The notes under the pieces: model-generated
The model's input: only the letters and a program-made list of their open reading frames with translations
Told to the model about the DNA's origin: nothing
The model's database searches: none
Shown: positions 30,891-43,391 of the stretch, one piece after another
How positions within the stretch are numbered: position 1 is the stretch's first letter
Layout of the letters: each line of letters begins with the position of its first letter
Position numbers and translations under genes: made by a program
Assembly (NCBI GenBank): GCA_027886185.1
Contig: WOAB01000226.1
Location: 3,720,001-3,784,000, forward strand
From: Rheum nobile
Taxonomy: Eukaryota > Streptophyta > Magnoliopsida > Caryophyllales > Polygonaceae
Reading direction: 5' to 3'
DNA: 64,000 bases

Positions 30891-31339
30891 CTATTTTACC
30901 GATCAGATTCCAAGGATTTCATACATTAATATCTTCCAATGTACTTAACGTAATGAAATCAACTTAGAAGAGATGAAACTAGGTAAATTTCATTAGATGA
31001 ACTTCAAACCGAGTTACTAGGTTCTACAACCATAAATCATAACGAGGGAATTGGGAATTCAAGCCTTACTGGAGATAGCGAAACTACCTCGGCTTCTTTC
31101 GAGTCCTTCTGAAGAGAAACGAAAGTACTCGGAATTACGGGTGACGAACAGAGGATTAGTCTTTCTAAATATGGAAGTTCGTTTCCATATCAGACTAAAG
31201 AGAAGGCACGACTATAAACGGTAAAAAAATTCTTTGTAAATTCAGAGCCTTCGAAAACATTTCTCAGTTTCAAACGAGTAGACGGTTTTATAAAAATTTC
31301 CGTTCCAAGAAAATGTTTTAAAACCCACCCGTAACAAAA

Positions 31340-31363
31340 AAAAAATCGGCTTTGATACCAAGT
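31340..31363 (-). other. Primer binding site of gypsy 1
   Basis: The complement of GGCTTTGATACCAAGTC reads TTGGTATCAAAGCC, matching tRNA-iMet TGGTATCAGAGC with one change, next to the 5' LTR boundary at 31365. Confidence 0.8.
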
Positions 31364-31364
31364 C

Positions 31365-33707
31365 TGTAACACCCCCAAATATTCCCTTGGAAAGGCATTA
31401 CCGTCAGTGACCTCAGACGTTCTGTCCGATGTCACCCAAGGCTTTACCAGTTGATATAAATCATCAAACAACAATTATGATACAAAATATCATAACTTTC
31501 ATTTAAACCAAAGTCTCGGAATTTCAACAAAATTCCTAATACATCAGAAATACAACGGAAGACTTAATACAAACATATTTAACACAGCGGAAGTCTTTAA
31601 AATAACAACAAAAGGGTCTTGATCGCAATGATCACCCGCCAAGGATCTCAACCTGAATAAACTTGTCAAAACACCGTTTGCTTCTATAGTCGTTCTAGCC
31701 TTCACGGGATGGCAACTTATCTGATGTGCCGAATCGAACGGATGACACCAGCCAACCATGCAGAGAACAATTACGGTTGGTTAGTCTAATGAAAGACTAC
31801 GCAAGGGTACAAAGCAGAGTGGTTCGAAGTAGTTGTATTAGGTTAGACTCATCGCTCCTCGAATCACAACCGATAACGATAGTCAACCACCATACTTCTA
31901 CTGAATATATGAAAAGGCATGATCAAGATAAGATTCTGGAGACCGAGTCTCACAGCAATCAATCCCAAAAGAAGACTCCAACGAAATGAGCCTTATCGGA
32001 AACATGACAAATGTTGGGAAACATTAATTAATCACAGTATCGCATACGAGCGATTTAAAAGTTAAGACGAGTTTTCCTAGCTGCACTATCGCCTAGCTAC
32101 ACTACTCGCCCAAGGGTATATTAATTATGTGCGACAACGGCACTTATCTCATTAAATTCCAAAACACACATCACGTTATAAGCTTTTAGATATATGTTTC
32201 GTCATGAGGGACATATATCGAAGGGAATCCTTCCCAAGGTTTGTGACACTAGCTAAGTGCACCACCTCTATACTCGGATAGAGGACGATCATGATCCGCC
32301 AGTTGGTGTCAGGGTGTCCGATGCCCTCTCAACCAATAATTATCAAGAAACGACTAGACCTCAACGAGTCCAACGTTCCTAACTACTAGTGCTAACTAAA
32401 CAGTTCAACACAGCAATAAATCACATCAAAGCCATCAAGGCCCACATCTACAATATATATCTATAATAGCGTTGTTCTAGCAGAATATACAACCTATTAT
32501 AATATCATCTTTTAATCAATTATTAACAAAGTTGTTTCCAACGAACAATAAATCAGTAAATCATCCCAAATTAATTAACAACTAAACAATTGATAATTAA
32601 TTGAAATATGGAATGATGAGAAAGAGCGAACCGCCACTTGCCTTAAATCCGCAGAAGCTTAAAGACGATGATGGGATTTCCGGGCTCGAAACAGGGACAT
32701 ATCTGGCAACACGGATTCCTTCGGATCGACCCATAAAGAAATCCTAAGTTAGATTCGACAAACACGAGTACAAATCTAAAGAATAACGAAAGGAATCGAA
32801 ATGAACGAAGCCCGATCGAAAGCCACAAAAGCCAAGGCCGAAACAGACCAAGGGTCACTGGGCGGCGGTCGCCGCCTGCCTTACGGAGGGCGCCGCTGTT
32901 CGTGGCGGCGGTCACCTCCTGCCTTAAGGCGGGCGCCGCTACGAACTGCACAGAAAATGCGAGAAGAAAATCTCACCGGCGACGTTCGATTTGCTACTCC
33001 TTAGCCTTGCTTTGGATTCTAAGCTTCTAATGGCTTCCAAAGCTTCACTTTGCAACCACCAAATAACACCAACGAAGCTCAGACGAGAGCTCGAAAACAA
33101 TTCCGGCGACAAGCTCGAAACTCCGGCGAGTGATTTGGGAGAGATTGAGATCGGTTTTGTGCTTCAATTCAGCTCTCAATCTCCTCCTTAAATAGCCAGC
33201 ACCAGGGGAGACAACAAGGGGCACGTGGATGGCCAAGATCGGAGGTCACCCAATCGCCGGCAACGTAGAGGCTAGGCCTCTGACAACCTGCAACATTGGC
33301 GGTGGTCGCCGCTGTCGACATGGGGTCGCCGCCCATTTTGTGTCTGGAAGCGGTCACTGCTTTCCGGCGGCGGTCGCTGCTTTTAGAGCCACTTGGCCAG
33401 ATGAGGATGACGATGACGTCGACTAGTTGGCGGCGGTCGCCGCTTGCCTTACGGCGGTCGCCGCCAAGGCCATTTTTTCATCCGTTGTAACTTGGAACAA
33501 CTTGGCCTTAGCCCCGGATAAAAATAATCGTACACGAACGAGTATTAAGTCCCAAAATACGTCGAAATGTATTTTATTTCACTTAGAAAAATTATTACAG
33601 AGATCAAACATATTACTGAATGTCTGAACTTCTCTGAAATAAATTCGACGTGTAATACGGGAGTTGGAAAAATTCCAAATTATCCTTATAAAATTAGGGA
33701 TATTACA
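31365..33707 (-). repeat. 5' LTR of gypsy 1
   Basis: 2343 bp, near-identical to 25623-27960. It is followed by the second GATTA copy. Open frames inside it are on both strands and have no domain support. Confidence 0.95.
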
Positions 33708-33712
33708 GATTA

Positions 33713-33878
33713 CTCCATTTTTATATGTTTATTGTACTTTGGGTTTGTTTATCTTGTAATTATAATAATATTTGTTTATAATGTCATTTTTAATTTTAAA
33801 GAAGACATTATAGAACTTGTTTCCAATAATGTTTTAACTTCAAAAAGTGCTACATAGAAACTTTAATTTTTAAAAGAG
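33713..33878. other. Pre-insertion DNA between the two gypsy elements
   Basis: A 166-bp AT-rich remnant of the original locus trapped between the two insertions. No gene is seen. Confidence 0.6.
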
Positions 33879-34499
33879 TATTATGTGATACCCCGTAATT
33901 TTGTAAGGCTATTTTGGGAATTATGGATTTTTCCCGAACGTCCGTTTGGTACGTCGGATTTAATTCTGAGAGCTTAAGACATTCTGTAATGTGCTCTGTA
34001 TTTGTAATATTTTTCTCAGTGAAGAATTATACAGTCGAGGTGTATTGGGAGTTTATACTCATTCGTGTACGACTTTCGTTAACGCGGATTAAGATTGGTA
34101 CAAGTTTATTGCCCAAGAGTTGTTATCTAATGGGCAATAGTACAAGATTCTTTATCCAAAGGTTTTTGTCCAAGAGCCATTGTCCAAGGGGCAAAAGGGT
34201 TTGGATATTGTCCAAGAGGCAAGGACCCTAATTTCTTCTATAAATAGAGGTGTTGGGTGAGGGTGGAAGAGGGTGCGAAGACGCGGAAGCGCTCTCAGAT
34301 TCTCGACTCTCAAAAACGCTCTCAAAGAAAACGCTCTCTCTCGAGAAGGCTCAAAGTGGATCGTTAGAGCTCGTTTAGTGTCGTTCTCGGTGGCCAAGGG
34401 GAAGCTTGGGAGGCCCTTAGAAGCCTAGAAACCAAGCAAGGCGAAAGACAAGCCAAATCGATCGTCGAGGGTGAGTTTTCTCCTCTCGTATTTCTGTTT

Positions 34500-34735
34500 T
34501 CGTTCGCGACGGCGACCGCCGGCTCGAAGGCGGCGACCGTCGGCATGAGACGGCGCCCGCCGTGAGGAACACGGCAACCGCCGGCATGAGACGGCGCCCG
34601 CCGTGGTGAACGGCGACCGCCGTGATGAAGGAGGCCAGCCGCCGTGGTTGAGCGGCGCCCGCCGTGGTTGAGCGGCGCCCGCCGTGGTTGAGACGGCGCC
34701 CGCCGTGATTGTTGTGGCGCCCGCCGGCGAGTTGT
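34500..34735 (+). repeat. GC-rich GGCGCCCGCCGTGGTTGA array in the LTR
   Basis: Repeats of about 18-21 bp around GCGGCGCCCGCCGTGGTTGA with variants. The homologous array in the 3' LTR (41435-41765) is longer by several units, so copy number has changed since insertion or during reverse transcription. Confidence 0.85.
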
Positions 34736-35339
34736 TGTTGGCCGGGTTGTTGGTGTTGGCTTCCGTAGCCTTCGTTCGGGTTTCGTTTCCTTCGATTCCT
34801 TTCGTTCTTTCGTAGATCGGTATTGTTGTTTGTCGAATCTAACTTAGGGTTTCTGTATGGGTCGATCCGAAGGTACCGGAGTTGGCAGATTCGTCTCTGT
34901 GTCGAGCCCGGAATCCCGTCGTTAGACTTCGTTCAAACTCTGCGGATTAAGGCAAGTGGCGGTTCGCTCTTGCTCATTCGTTCCATATTTACATTAATTA
35001 TTAGTAGTTTATCTGAGTAATTAATTTGGAATGAATATTCTGTTTGTCTGGAAACGGTTTTGTTAAACTGTTTTGAAAATCATATAATAGGTTGTATATC
35101 TGTTAGAACAACGCTATTATCTGTGATCGCCTTTCGGGCCTTTATGTGGATTTATCCAGTAGCGGTTGTTGTGCTATACTGTTTAGTTAGCACTAGTGGC
35201 TAGGAACGCTATGTACCTTGAGGGGGTTTAGCTGTTTCTTTATAACTGGTACTTGGTGGTTCATCCCCAGTACTTTCTCTTTGGTCATGACCATACCCTT
35301 TCACAGGGTAGGCGCACTTCGCTAGTGCCAAATCTTCCA

Positions 35340-35435
35340 GGGTTCATCCCTTCAATATCTCTTGTGAGGAGATCTGATATCTCTTGTGAGGAGATCCGAT
35401 ATCTCTTGTGAGGAGATCCGATATCTCTTGTGTGG
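35340..35435 (+). repeat. 22-bp GATATCTCTTGTGAGGAGAT array in the LTR
   Basis: Three to four copies; the counterpart is at 42385-42468 in the 3' LTR with one unit shortened by 2-3 bases. Each unit holds the 6-bp palindrome GATATC. Confidence 0.85.
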
Positions 35436-36360
35436 AGATGTAAAAGCTTATAACGTAATGCTCGTTTTGGAATTAAATAAGATAAGTGCCCGAGTGCACA
35501 TGATTAATATACCTTGGGCGAGTAGTGTAGCTAAGTTCAGTGCAGCTAGGAAAACTCGTCTTGACTTGAATGTAGTACGTTCTCTTTCCAATCTGGATTC
35601 GTTGTAGGCGATGAGGTTGGTCGTGAACCAAAGCATCTCAGTCAGTTTTAAATCATTATTGTATGATCCTGTAATCATTCCAGATTTGTCATTTTTCCTT
35701 AAAGACTCAATCTCTTGGAGTCTCTTTTCGAGTCGATTTCTGTGAAGATGAAGTCTTCCAGAATCTTCTCTCATGCATACCTCTTGTTGTTATTCCGTGA
35801 AAGTGTCGGGTTATGTATCGTCCCTTCGGTTATTATTCGAGGGACAATGATAGTAAACGGTTACGATCACTCGAACCATTCTGCTTTTTACCCTTGCTAG
35901 TCTATTCAAGTAGACTAACCCACGAACTTTGTTCTCCGCATGTGGGCTGGTGTCATCCGTTCGATTCGGCACATCAGATAGAGTGAAGATTTGAGGAGAC
36001 TAGATTGACTATGAAGATGACGGTTATTTTTGGATGTTTTAATAATTGCTTTTAATCAGGTTGAGATCCTTGGACAGGTGATCATCACGATCACAACCCC
36101 GTTTGTAAAATCTTTTATTTGTCTTCCGTTGTACTTTGTTTGAACTTTGTGTTTGGCCTATTCGGGATTGGGTTGTAATCCCGTAACTCTTGTTTCCTCA
36201 ACAATGTTATGTTTTGGAATTTATTGCTTGATCTTTGTGTATCAATTGCATTTCATAAATTGTATTTATTTGGTAAAGTCTTGGGTGATCTCGGTAAGGA
36301 ACACTGGGGTCACTGGCGGTAATACCTTTCCAAAAGGGTTAAGTTTTGGGGGTGTTACAG

Positions 36361-36378
36361 TTGTGGTATCAGAGCCAA
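36361..36378 (+). other. Primer binding site of gypsy 2
   Basis: TGTGGTATCAGAGCCAAA directly after the LTR contains TGGTATCAGAGCCA, an exact plant tRNA-iMet complement. Confidence 0.9.
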
Positions 36379-36808
36379 AGGTTTTAAAACGGGTTTGGGA
36401 TTTTATAAATCATTTATCCGTTTTTGAAAATGCTTCAAAAGGGCTCTGAATTTTCAAAGTGAAAAGAATTTCAAAACACCGTTCATAGTCATGTCTTCTG
36501 TACAGTCTGATATAGTAAGCTTGCTTCTATGTCTAGAAAGACTAATTCCTTCCCGTTGCCCCGTTTGATATGGGTGCATTCTGTTCTCTTCAGAGGAACC
36601 CGGGAAAAGCCGAGGTGGTTTCACCATCTCTAGCTAGGCTTGATTCCCAGTTCGCTCGTTGTGAGTTGAGGTTGTAGAACCTAGTAACTCGGTTCGAGTC
36701 CATCAATAGAAATTACCAAGTTGATCTATTCTAAGTTGATTTTATTACAATAATTATATCAAAATGATACTAAAGTGATAAAATCCTTGGAATTTGATCG
36801 GTAAACAG

Positions 36809-38138
36809 ATGGTGAACACGAGGAACACTATCCGTACTGGTGCTGGGCCAAGCATTGACCCCAGACTAAATCCAAGGAATGTTGTAGACCCATCAGAAGA
36901 GCGTGAGTCTGTCTTCCATAATAATCCTGGAGGCAACGACCCAGCTAGGGACAACGCTCCAAGGATATTTGATAAAGCAGTTGTTGCAGAGATTCGGGGA
37001 ATCGTCATGCAAGCGATTGTCGACGCGTTACGCCCGAATGTGCATCAGACACAAGGAGTGCCAGTATCTCGAGAAGTTCCGAGGTTTGAGGAACAAGAGA
37101 ACCATGTGCTGCAGGGAGGGGTGATCAGGAATAGAGGGGAGTATGGCCGAGCCCTGAAGGCTGTTAACTCCATGAGGCCTGACAGCTTCGATGGGAAAGG
37201 AGAGCCAGTCAAGGTGGCTCATTGGTTTTCCCACATGGAGCGGCTTTTCCGTAATGTTGAGTGCACTGAAGCGAAGAGAGTGCATATAGCCTCTCTTCAG
37301 TTAAAGGAAGAAGCCAGTGAATGGTGGGAGAGTACCGGCTTAGCTGATAGCCCGGTATTGACCTGGTCTATGTTTAAGACCAAGATGACTGATCGTTTCT
37401 TCTCTCATGCTATGAGGGAGGAGAAACACAAGGAGTTTCTGTATCCGCAAACGGATGGATTGAAGGTGGCCGAGCTTGCAACCAAATTCAATCATCTAAT
37501 GCAGTACGCTGGACCTGAGATATCCAGTGAGGCACAGAAGATCTGGTATTTCCACGAATGGATGAGTCCAGACATCAAGTCGATGATGGTGCACCACACA
37601 TGCTCTACTCTGGAGCAGTATGTGGATACAGCCTACAAGCTGGAGGTGACTCTGGAGGAGTCGACCAAGAAGCGTAACAACCAGAGGCAAGTGCAGTACC
37701 AGCCTCAGGCAAGTGGGTTCAAACGCCCCGCGCCACCATCAGATTTTGCCAAATCTGGCCGAGCAAGAACGAATATGACTCAGGATGGGTCTACGCAACG
37801 TTCGGGTCAGGGCAATAGCCTGATCCAGTGCTACAACTGTAGTACGCACGGGCACAAGAGCAATGAATGTCTGAAGGACAAAAAGACATGCTTTGACTGC
37901 GGAAAGGAGGGTCATATGCAGGCGTTCTGTCAGCGGAGGAATGTGAAAGGAGCTGAGTCACGGCAAGGGTCTGTTAATTAGAACAACCGACCCAAGTTCA
38001 ATCCGGTGGAAGCTCCTAGCCCTTCAATGCAGACGACTGTGCAGAACAAAGGGAAAGCCCCGATGGCTTCAGGAAGCCAAGGTCAACGCCTGTACGTGAT
38101 ACGTGAGGTGGATGGACCCTATGCTCCTAATGCTTAGA
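36809..38138 (+). pseudogene. Gypsy 2 gag with one nonsense codon
   Basis: The ATG at 36809 opens MVNTRNTIRTGAG. The gag domain is seen as VAHWFSHMERLFRNVECTEA, EEASEWWESTGLAD and AMREEKHKEFLYPQ, with two CCHC knuckles (CYNCSTHGHKSNEC and CFDCGKEGHMQAFC, about 37830-37930). A TAG at 37979 interrupts the frame after RQGSVN, and the same frame continues as NNRPKFNPVEAPSPS to a stop near 38136. Up to that stop the ORF is intact, making it the best-preserved part of the gypsy pair. Confidence 0.92.
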
Positions 38139-38670
38139 GTACTTTGTATTTGCATTACACTTTTGTTAATGTGTTGTTGATGTGGGTGCTATCCAGACTT
38201 TCATTTTGGATGGTTGTAGTTAAGTTGCGTGTGCAACGAGGTTGTGAACCTTTTGTTGTAACTCTTCTTATATACGAACCTTTGGTTTATACCAAGTTAT
38301 GTTTCGTTGCTTGTTGATGGGGTAAGGTCTCATGTTCGAGACTCACCAACAACCTCTGAGGAGATGGCTGCATATTAATTAGGTGGAGCTACCAAGGATG
38401 GGTTGAGATGTATGGACAGCGGCTCATAACAACAGAGGACGCTGGTAATGGTTGGGCCTGGACTCGGAGCCACTAGTGAGTCGTCTGTGAACCATGTAGT
38501 GGGCTGGTCCAAGATGGTGACCATTTAGTGGGAACCAATCGTCTGTCGAATTGTCAATTACCATCAAGGGTAAGAAATTCAAAGTGATTTGACCTAAATA
38601 ACCATGGTCCATACGATAATTATTCTCGGTATGGATTGACGGAAGCGTCATAAGGCAGTGATCGACTTCA
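38139..38670 (+). other. Non-coding spacer between gag and RT of gypsy 2
   Basis: No open frame. It includes TCATGTTCGAGACTCACCAA (about 38330-38349) and a block ending near GTAGTGGGCTGGTCCAAGAT that is shared with gypsy 1. A trace of the protease C-terminus (TTCTCGGTATGGATTGACGG, about 38621) remains near its right edge. Confidence 0.7.
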
Positions 38671-40810
38671 GTTTTTGATATTCATGTGGTTAGAGGATTT
38701 ACGGGTGTCTTTCCAGAAGATATTCTTGGATACCCCGAATCGTGTTGTGGAGTTTGCAATTGATCTCGAGCCGAGTACCACGCCGATCTCTGAGGCACCG
38801 TACCGGATGGCTCCTGTTGAGATGCAAGAGTTGAAGAAGCAACTCAAGGATCTTCTTGACAAAAGTTATATAAAGCTGAGTGCATCACCTTAAGTAGGAG
38901 TGCCCTAGTTTATTTGTCAAAATAAAAGATGGACCGTTTCGACTTTGTTTTGACTTTCGAGAGTTGAATAAAGTCACGATCAAGAGCAAGTATTTGTTGC
39001 CAAGGAGTAATGATCTGTTGGATCAACTGCATGGAGCAAAAGTTTTCTCCAAGATCGACATGAGATCTGGGTATCATCAGCTCAGGATTCGTAAGGATGA
39101 TATTCCGAGGATTGCGTTTCGGACAAGAGATGGTTACTACGAGTTTGTAGTCATGCCATCTGAGCTTACGAATGCTCTAGGAGTTTTCATGAACCTAGTG
39201 CATCGATGTTTTAGACCAGTACTTGAATAAGTTCATAGTGGTCTTCATCAATGGCATTTTGATTTTTCCCGAGCAAGAAAGCTCACAGGGAACGTCTGCG
39301 GATTGCTTTATCGGTCCTTAGACCAAGTCGGTTGTACGCAAAGTGGGCTAAGTGCGATTGTTGGATCTAGAAGTGGCTTTCTTAGGCCATGTGATCAATA
39401 AGAATGAGGTTATGATTATTCCCCAGAAGAGTGAATCAGTAGTTGTTTGGAAGCGGCCTCAGGGTGTGAGCGAGGTGCGCAGTTTCCCAGAGCTTGCAGG
39501 ACATTATAGACGGTTCATGAAAGGATTTTTTCTAAGATCTCTCCACCTATGACCAGTCTGTCCACAAGGTCAACCAGAAGTTGTCTGGGATGACAAGTGC
39601 AAGACCAGTTTTCAAGAAGTTGAAACAGTGTCTGACTTTTACACCAATTTTGGCATTGTCAGAAAGAATGTTGGCTATATGGTCTATAGTTAATGCTTCG
39701 AGAAATGGGTTGGGATGTGTCTTTGATGCAGAAAGGCAAGGATATTGCATACGCATCTAGACAATTGAAAATCTATGAAGCAAACTAACCAACACATGAC
39801 CTAGAACTAGCAGCAATAGTGTTTGCATTGGAAACTGAGGTTACTTGGGTAACTCAGAGGTCAGCAGAAGTTTCCACCAGGAGATTGTCCGTTACATGGC
39901 ATTCCTAAGACCATTGTATCGGATCGAGATGGCCGATTTATGTCAAGTTTATAGCAAGAACTTCACAAGGCCATGGGAACTGAATTGAGATTCAGCAGCG
40001 TTTCATCCTCAGACAGATGGTCAGTCTGAAAGACCATCTAGACCCTGGAGGATATGCTAAGAAGTATACGTACTCGATCATCCGACTAGCTGGAAAGACA
40101 GCCTAAGTCTGATTGAGCTCACGTACGATAATAGTTGGCATGCTACAATCAAGATGGCTCCGTTTGAAGCTTTATATGGTCACAGATATAGATCTCAGAT
40201 TTGTTGGGTTGAGTACGCCGACAAGATTCTACTTGGACCAGAGTTGGTCGAAAGGACAACTTCGAACATTGCTCTGAGTAGACAGAGGTTGTTGACCGCT
40301 CAGAGTCGACAAAAGTTTTACGCAGATCAGAAGTGTTAAAGTGTTGAGTTCAAGGTTGGTGTCAAGGTACTTGTCACAGTATCGCCACCCAAGGATGTTT
40401 TCAGGTTTGGTAAGCGTGGGAAGCTTAACCCTCGCTACATGGGACCATTCAAAATTCTGGATAGAGTAAGATCTCTAACGTACCGTTTGGCATTGTCGCC
40501 ATCGGCATACCCAGTGTATAATGTGTTCCACGTATCATTGCTAAGGATATTCGTGCCAAGATGAGTCTCGTAGGCTGAGCTATAAGGACGTCGAGATTCA
40601 GGCAAATGGTACTTGAGAGGAGATGCCAGTGTGCATTCTCGAACGCCGTGTGAAGCGACTGTGCAACGAGATCGTACTGTTGGTACGAGTTATGCGGTCC
40701 AGGTCTGGGACTGAGGAAGTTACTTGGGAAACCGAGGCAGAGATGCTCAGACACTTTCCCGAGTTGTTTTCGGCCAAGTTTCGGGGTCGAAACTTCTTTT
40801 AAGGGGGAGG
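38671..40810 (+). pseudogene. Gypsy 2 pol relic (RT, RNase H, integrase, C-terminal tail)
   Basis: The remnants appear in order. RT N-terminus: PNRVVEFAIDLEPST, APYRMAPVEMQELKKQL (38675-38893). RT core: VFSKIDMRSGYHQLRIRKDD, YYEFVVMP (38964-39230). Thumb/connection: FLGHVINKNEVMI, GVSEVRSF (39352-39552). RNase H: traces near 39700-39790. Integrase: IPKTIVSDRDGRFMSS and HPQTDGQSE around 39890-40030, and APFEALYGHRYRS at 40154. C-terminal tail: GPFKILDRV, VYNVFHVSLL, TWETEAEMLRHFPELFSAKF, ending near 40800. Many stops and shifts separate these, and the YxDD region is degraded (VFINGILIFP). Gypsy 2 retains RNase H and integrase traces that gypsy 1 has lost. Confidence 0.85.
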
Positions 40811-40813
40811 TGA

Positions 40814-43391
40814 TGTGATACCCCGTAATTTTGTAAGGCTATTTTGGGAATTATGGATTTTTCCCGAACGTCTGTTTGGTACGTCGGATTTAATTCTGAG
40901 AGCTTAAGACATTCTGTAATATGCTCTGTATTTGTAATATTTTTCTCAGTGAAGAATTATACAGTCGAGGTGTGTTGGGAGTTTATACTCGTTCGTATAC
41001 GACTTTCGTTAACGCGGATTAAGATTGGTACAAGTTTATTGCCCAAGAGTTGTTATCTAATGGGCAATAGTACAAGATTCTTTATCCAAAGGTTTTTGTC
41101 CAAGAGCCATTGTCCAAGGGGCAAAAGGGTTTGGATATTGTCCAAGAGGCAAGGACCCTAATTTCTTCTATAAATAGAGGTGTTGGGTGAGGGTGGAAGA
41201 GGGTGCGAAGACGCGGAAGCGCTCTCAGATTCTCGACTCTCAAAAACGCTCTCAAAGAAAACGCTCTCTCTCGAGAAGGCTCAAAGTGGATCGTCAGAGC
41301 TCGTTTAGTGTCGTTCTCGGTGGCCAAGGGGAAGCTTGGGAGGCCCTTAGAAGCCTAGAAACCAAGCAAGGCGAAAGACGAGCCAAATCGATCGTCGAGG
41401 GTGAGTTTTCTCCTCTCGTATTTCTGTTTTCCTTCGCGACGGCGACCGCCGCGAGGATCACGGCGACCGCCGGCTCGAAGGCGGCGACCGCCGGCATGAG
41501 ACGGCGCCCGCCGTGAGGAACACGGCGACCGCCGGCATGAGACAGCGCCCGCCGTGGTGAACGGCGACCGCCGTGATGAAGGAGGCCAGCCGTCGTGGTT
41601 GAGCGGCGCCCGTCGTGGTTGAGCGGCGCCCGCCGTGGTTGAGCGGCGCCCGCCGTGGTTGAGCGGCGCCCGCCGTGGTTGAGACGGCGCCTGCCGTGGT
41701 TGAGACGGCGCCCGCCGTGAATTGGGTGGCGCCCGCCGTGATTGTTGTGGCGCCCGCCGGCGAGTTGTTGTTGGCCGGGTTGTTGGTGTTGGCTTTCGTA
41801 GCCTTCGTTCGGGTTTCGTTTCCTTCGATTCCTTTCGTTCTTTCGTAGATCGGTATTGTTGTTTGTCGAATCTAACTTAGGGTTTCTGTATGGGTCGATC
41901 CGAAGGTACCGGAGTTGGCAGATTCGTCTCTGTGTCGAGCCCGGAATCCCGTCGTTAGACTTCGTTCAAACTCTGCGGATTAAGGCAAGTGGCGGTTCGC
42001 TCTTGCTCATTCGTTCCATATTTACATTAATTATTAGTAGTTTATCTGAGTAATTAATTTGGAATGAATATTCTGTTTGTCTGGAAACGGTTTTGTTAAA
42101 CTGTTTTGAAAATCATATAATAGGTTGTATATCTGTTAGAACAACGCTATTATCTGTGATCGCCTTTCGGGCCTTTATGTGGATTTATCCAGTAGCGGTT
42201 GTTGTGCTGTACTGTTTAGTTAGCACTAGTGGCTAGGAACGCTATGTACCTTGAGGGGGTTTAGCTGTTTCTTTATAACTGGTACTTGGTGGTTCATCCC
42301 CAGTACTTTCTCTTTGGTCATGACCATACCCTTTCACAGGGTAGGCGCACTTCGCTAGTGCCAAATCTTCCAGGGTTCATCCCTTCGATATCTCTTGTGA
42401 GGAGATCTGATATCTCTTTGAGGAGATCCGATATCTCTTGTGAGGAGATCCGATATCTCTTGTGTGGAGATGTAAAAGCTTATAACGTAATGCTCGTTTT
42501 GGAATTAAATAAGATAAGTGCTCGAGTGCACATGATTAATATACCTTGGGCGAGTAGTGCAGCTAAGTTCAGTGCAGCTAGGAAAACTCGTCTTGACTTG
42601 AATGTAGTACGTTCTCTTTCCAATCTGGATTCGCTGTAGGCGATGAGGTTGGTCGTGAACCGAAGCATCTCAGTCAGTTTTAAATCATTGTTGTATGATC
42701 CTGTAATCATTCCAGATTTGTCATTTTTCCTTAAAGACTCAATCTCTTGGAGTCTCTTTTCGAGTCGATTTCTGTGAAGATGAAGTCTTCCAGAATCTTC
42801 TCTCATGCATACCTCTTGTTGTTATTCCGTGAAAGTGCCGGGTTATGTATCGTCCCTTCGGTTATTATTCGAGGGACAATGATAGTAAATGGTTACGATC
42901 ACTCGAACCATTCTGCTTTTTACCCTTGCTAGTCTATTCAAGTAGACTAACCCACGAACTTTGTTCTCCGCATGTGGGCTGGTGTCATCCATTCGATTCG
43001 GCACATCAGATAGAGTGAAGATTTGAGGAGACTAGATTGACTATGAAGACGACGGTTGTTTTTGGATGTTTTAATAATTGCTTTTAATCAGGTTGAGATC
43101 CTTGGGCAGGTGATCATCACGATCACAACCCCGTTTGTAAAATCTTTTATTTGTCTTCCGCTGTACTTTGTTTGAACTTTGTGTTTGGCCTATTCGGGAT
43201 TGGGTTGTAATCCCGTAACTCTTGTTTCCTCAACAATGTTATGTTTTGGAATTTATTGCTTGATCTTTGTGTATCAATTGCATTTCATAAATTGTATTTA
43301 TTTGGTAAAGCCTTAGGTGATCTCGGTAAGGAACACTGGGGTCACTGGCGGTAATACCTTTCCAAAAGGGTTAAGTTTTGGGGGTGTTACA
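40814..43391 (+). repeat. 3' LTR of gypsy 2
   Basis: 2578 bp, about 100 bp longer than the 5' LTR because of extra GC-rich repeat units at about 41435-41765. It ends GGGTGTTACA before the second TATTA copy. Confidence 0.95.

Larger units (their letters stand above)
25623..33707 (-). mobile_element. Ty3/gypsy LTR retrotransposon 1 (minus strand, internally deleted)
   Basis: This 8085-bp element has LTRs of 2338 bp (25623-27960) and 2343 bp (31365-33707), TGTAACACCCCC...GATATTACA ends, a GATTA TSD, a tRNA-iMet-type primer site and a purine tract next to the 3' LTR (complement of TTACCTCCCCCTT, 27961-27973). Gag is at 30890-29561, pol relics at about 28780-27968. Gag with two CCHC knuckles and a C-terminal EVTWE...FPKLFSA tail suggests a chromovirus of the Tekay/Del type (inference). 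The LTR pair is nearly identical (about 1 percent by eye), so it is a recent insertion of an already defective element. Confidence 0.93.
33884..36359 (+). repeat. 5' LTR of gypsy 2
   Basis: It contains a TATAAATA promoter-like box at 34240-34247 (TCTTCTATAAATAGAGG), a GC-rich 20-bp repeat array (34500-34735) and a 22-bp array of GATATCTCTTGTGAGGAGAT (about 35365-35430). Confidence 0.95.
33884..43391 (+). mobile_element. Ty3/gypsy LTR retrotransposon 2 (plus strand, decayed pol)
   Basis: This 9.5-kb element has LTRs of 2476 bp and 2578 bp with TGTGATACCCCG...GGGTGTTACA ends, a TATTA TSD (33879-33883 and 43392-43396), a perfect iMet primer site at about 36363-36376, gag, decayed pol and a purine tract (AAGGGGGAGGTGA, 40801-40813). 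It is related to gypsy 1 (same gag opening MVNTRNTIR, homologous blocks in the LTRs) but is a distinct family member in the opposite orientation. The C-terminal pol tail (EVTWETEAEMLRHFPEL) supports a chromovirus-like placement (inference). Confidence 0.93.

Noticed and set aside
35386..35774. ORFs in the gypsy 2 LTR (also 42286-42806)
   Set aside because: Present in both LTR copies on both strands; no family match is visible.
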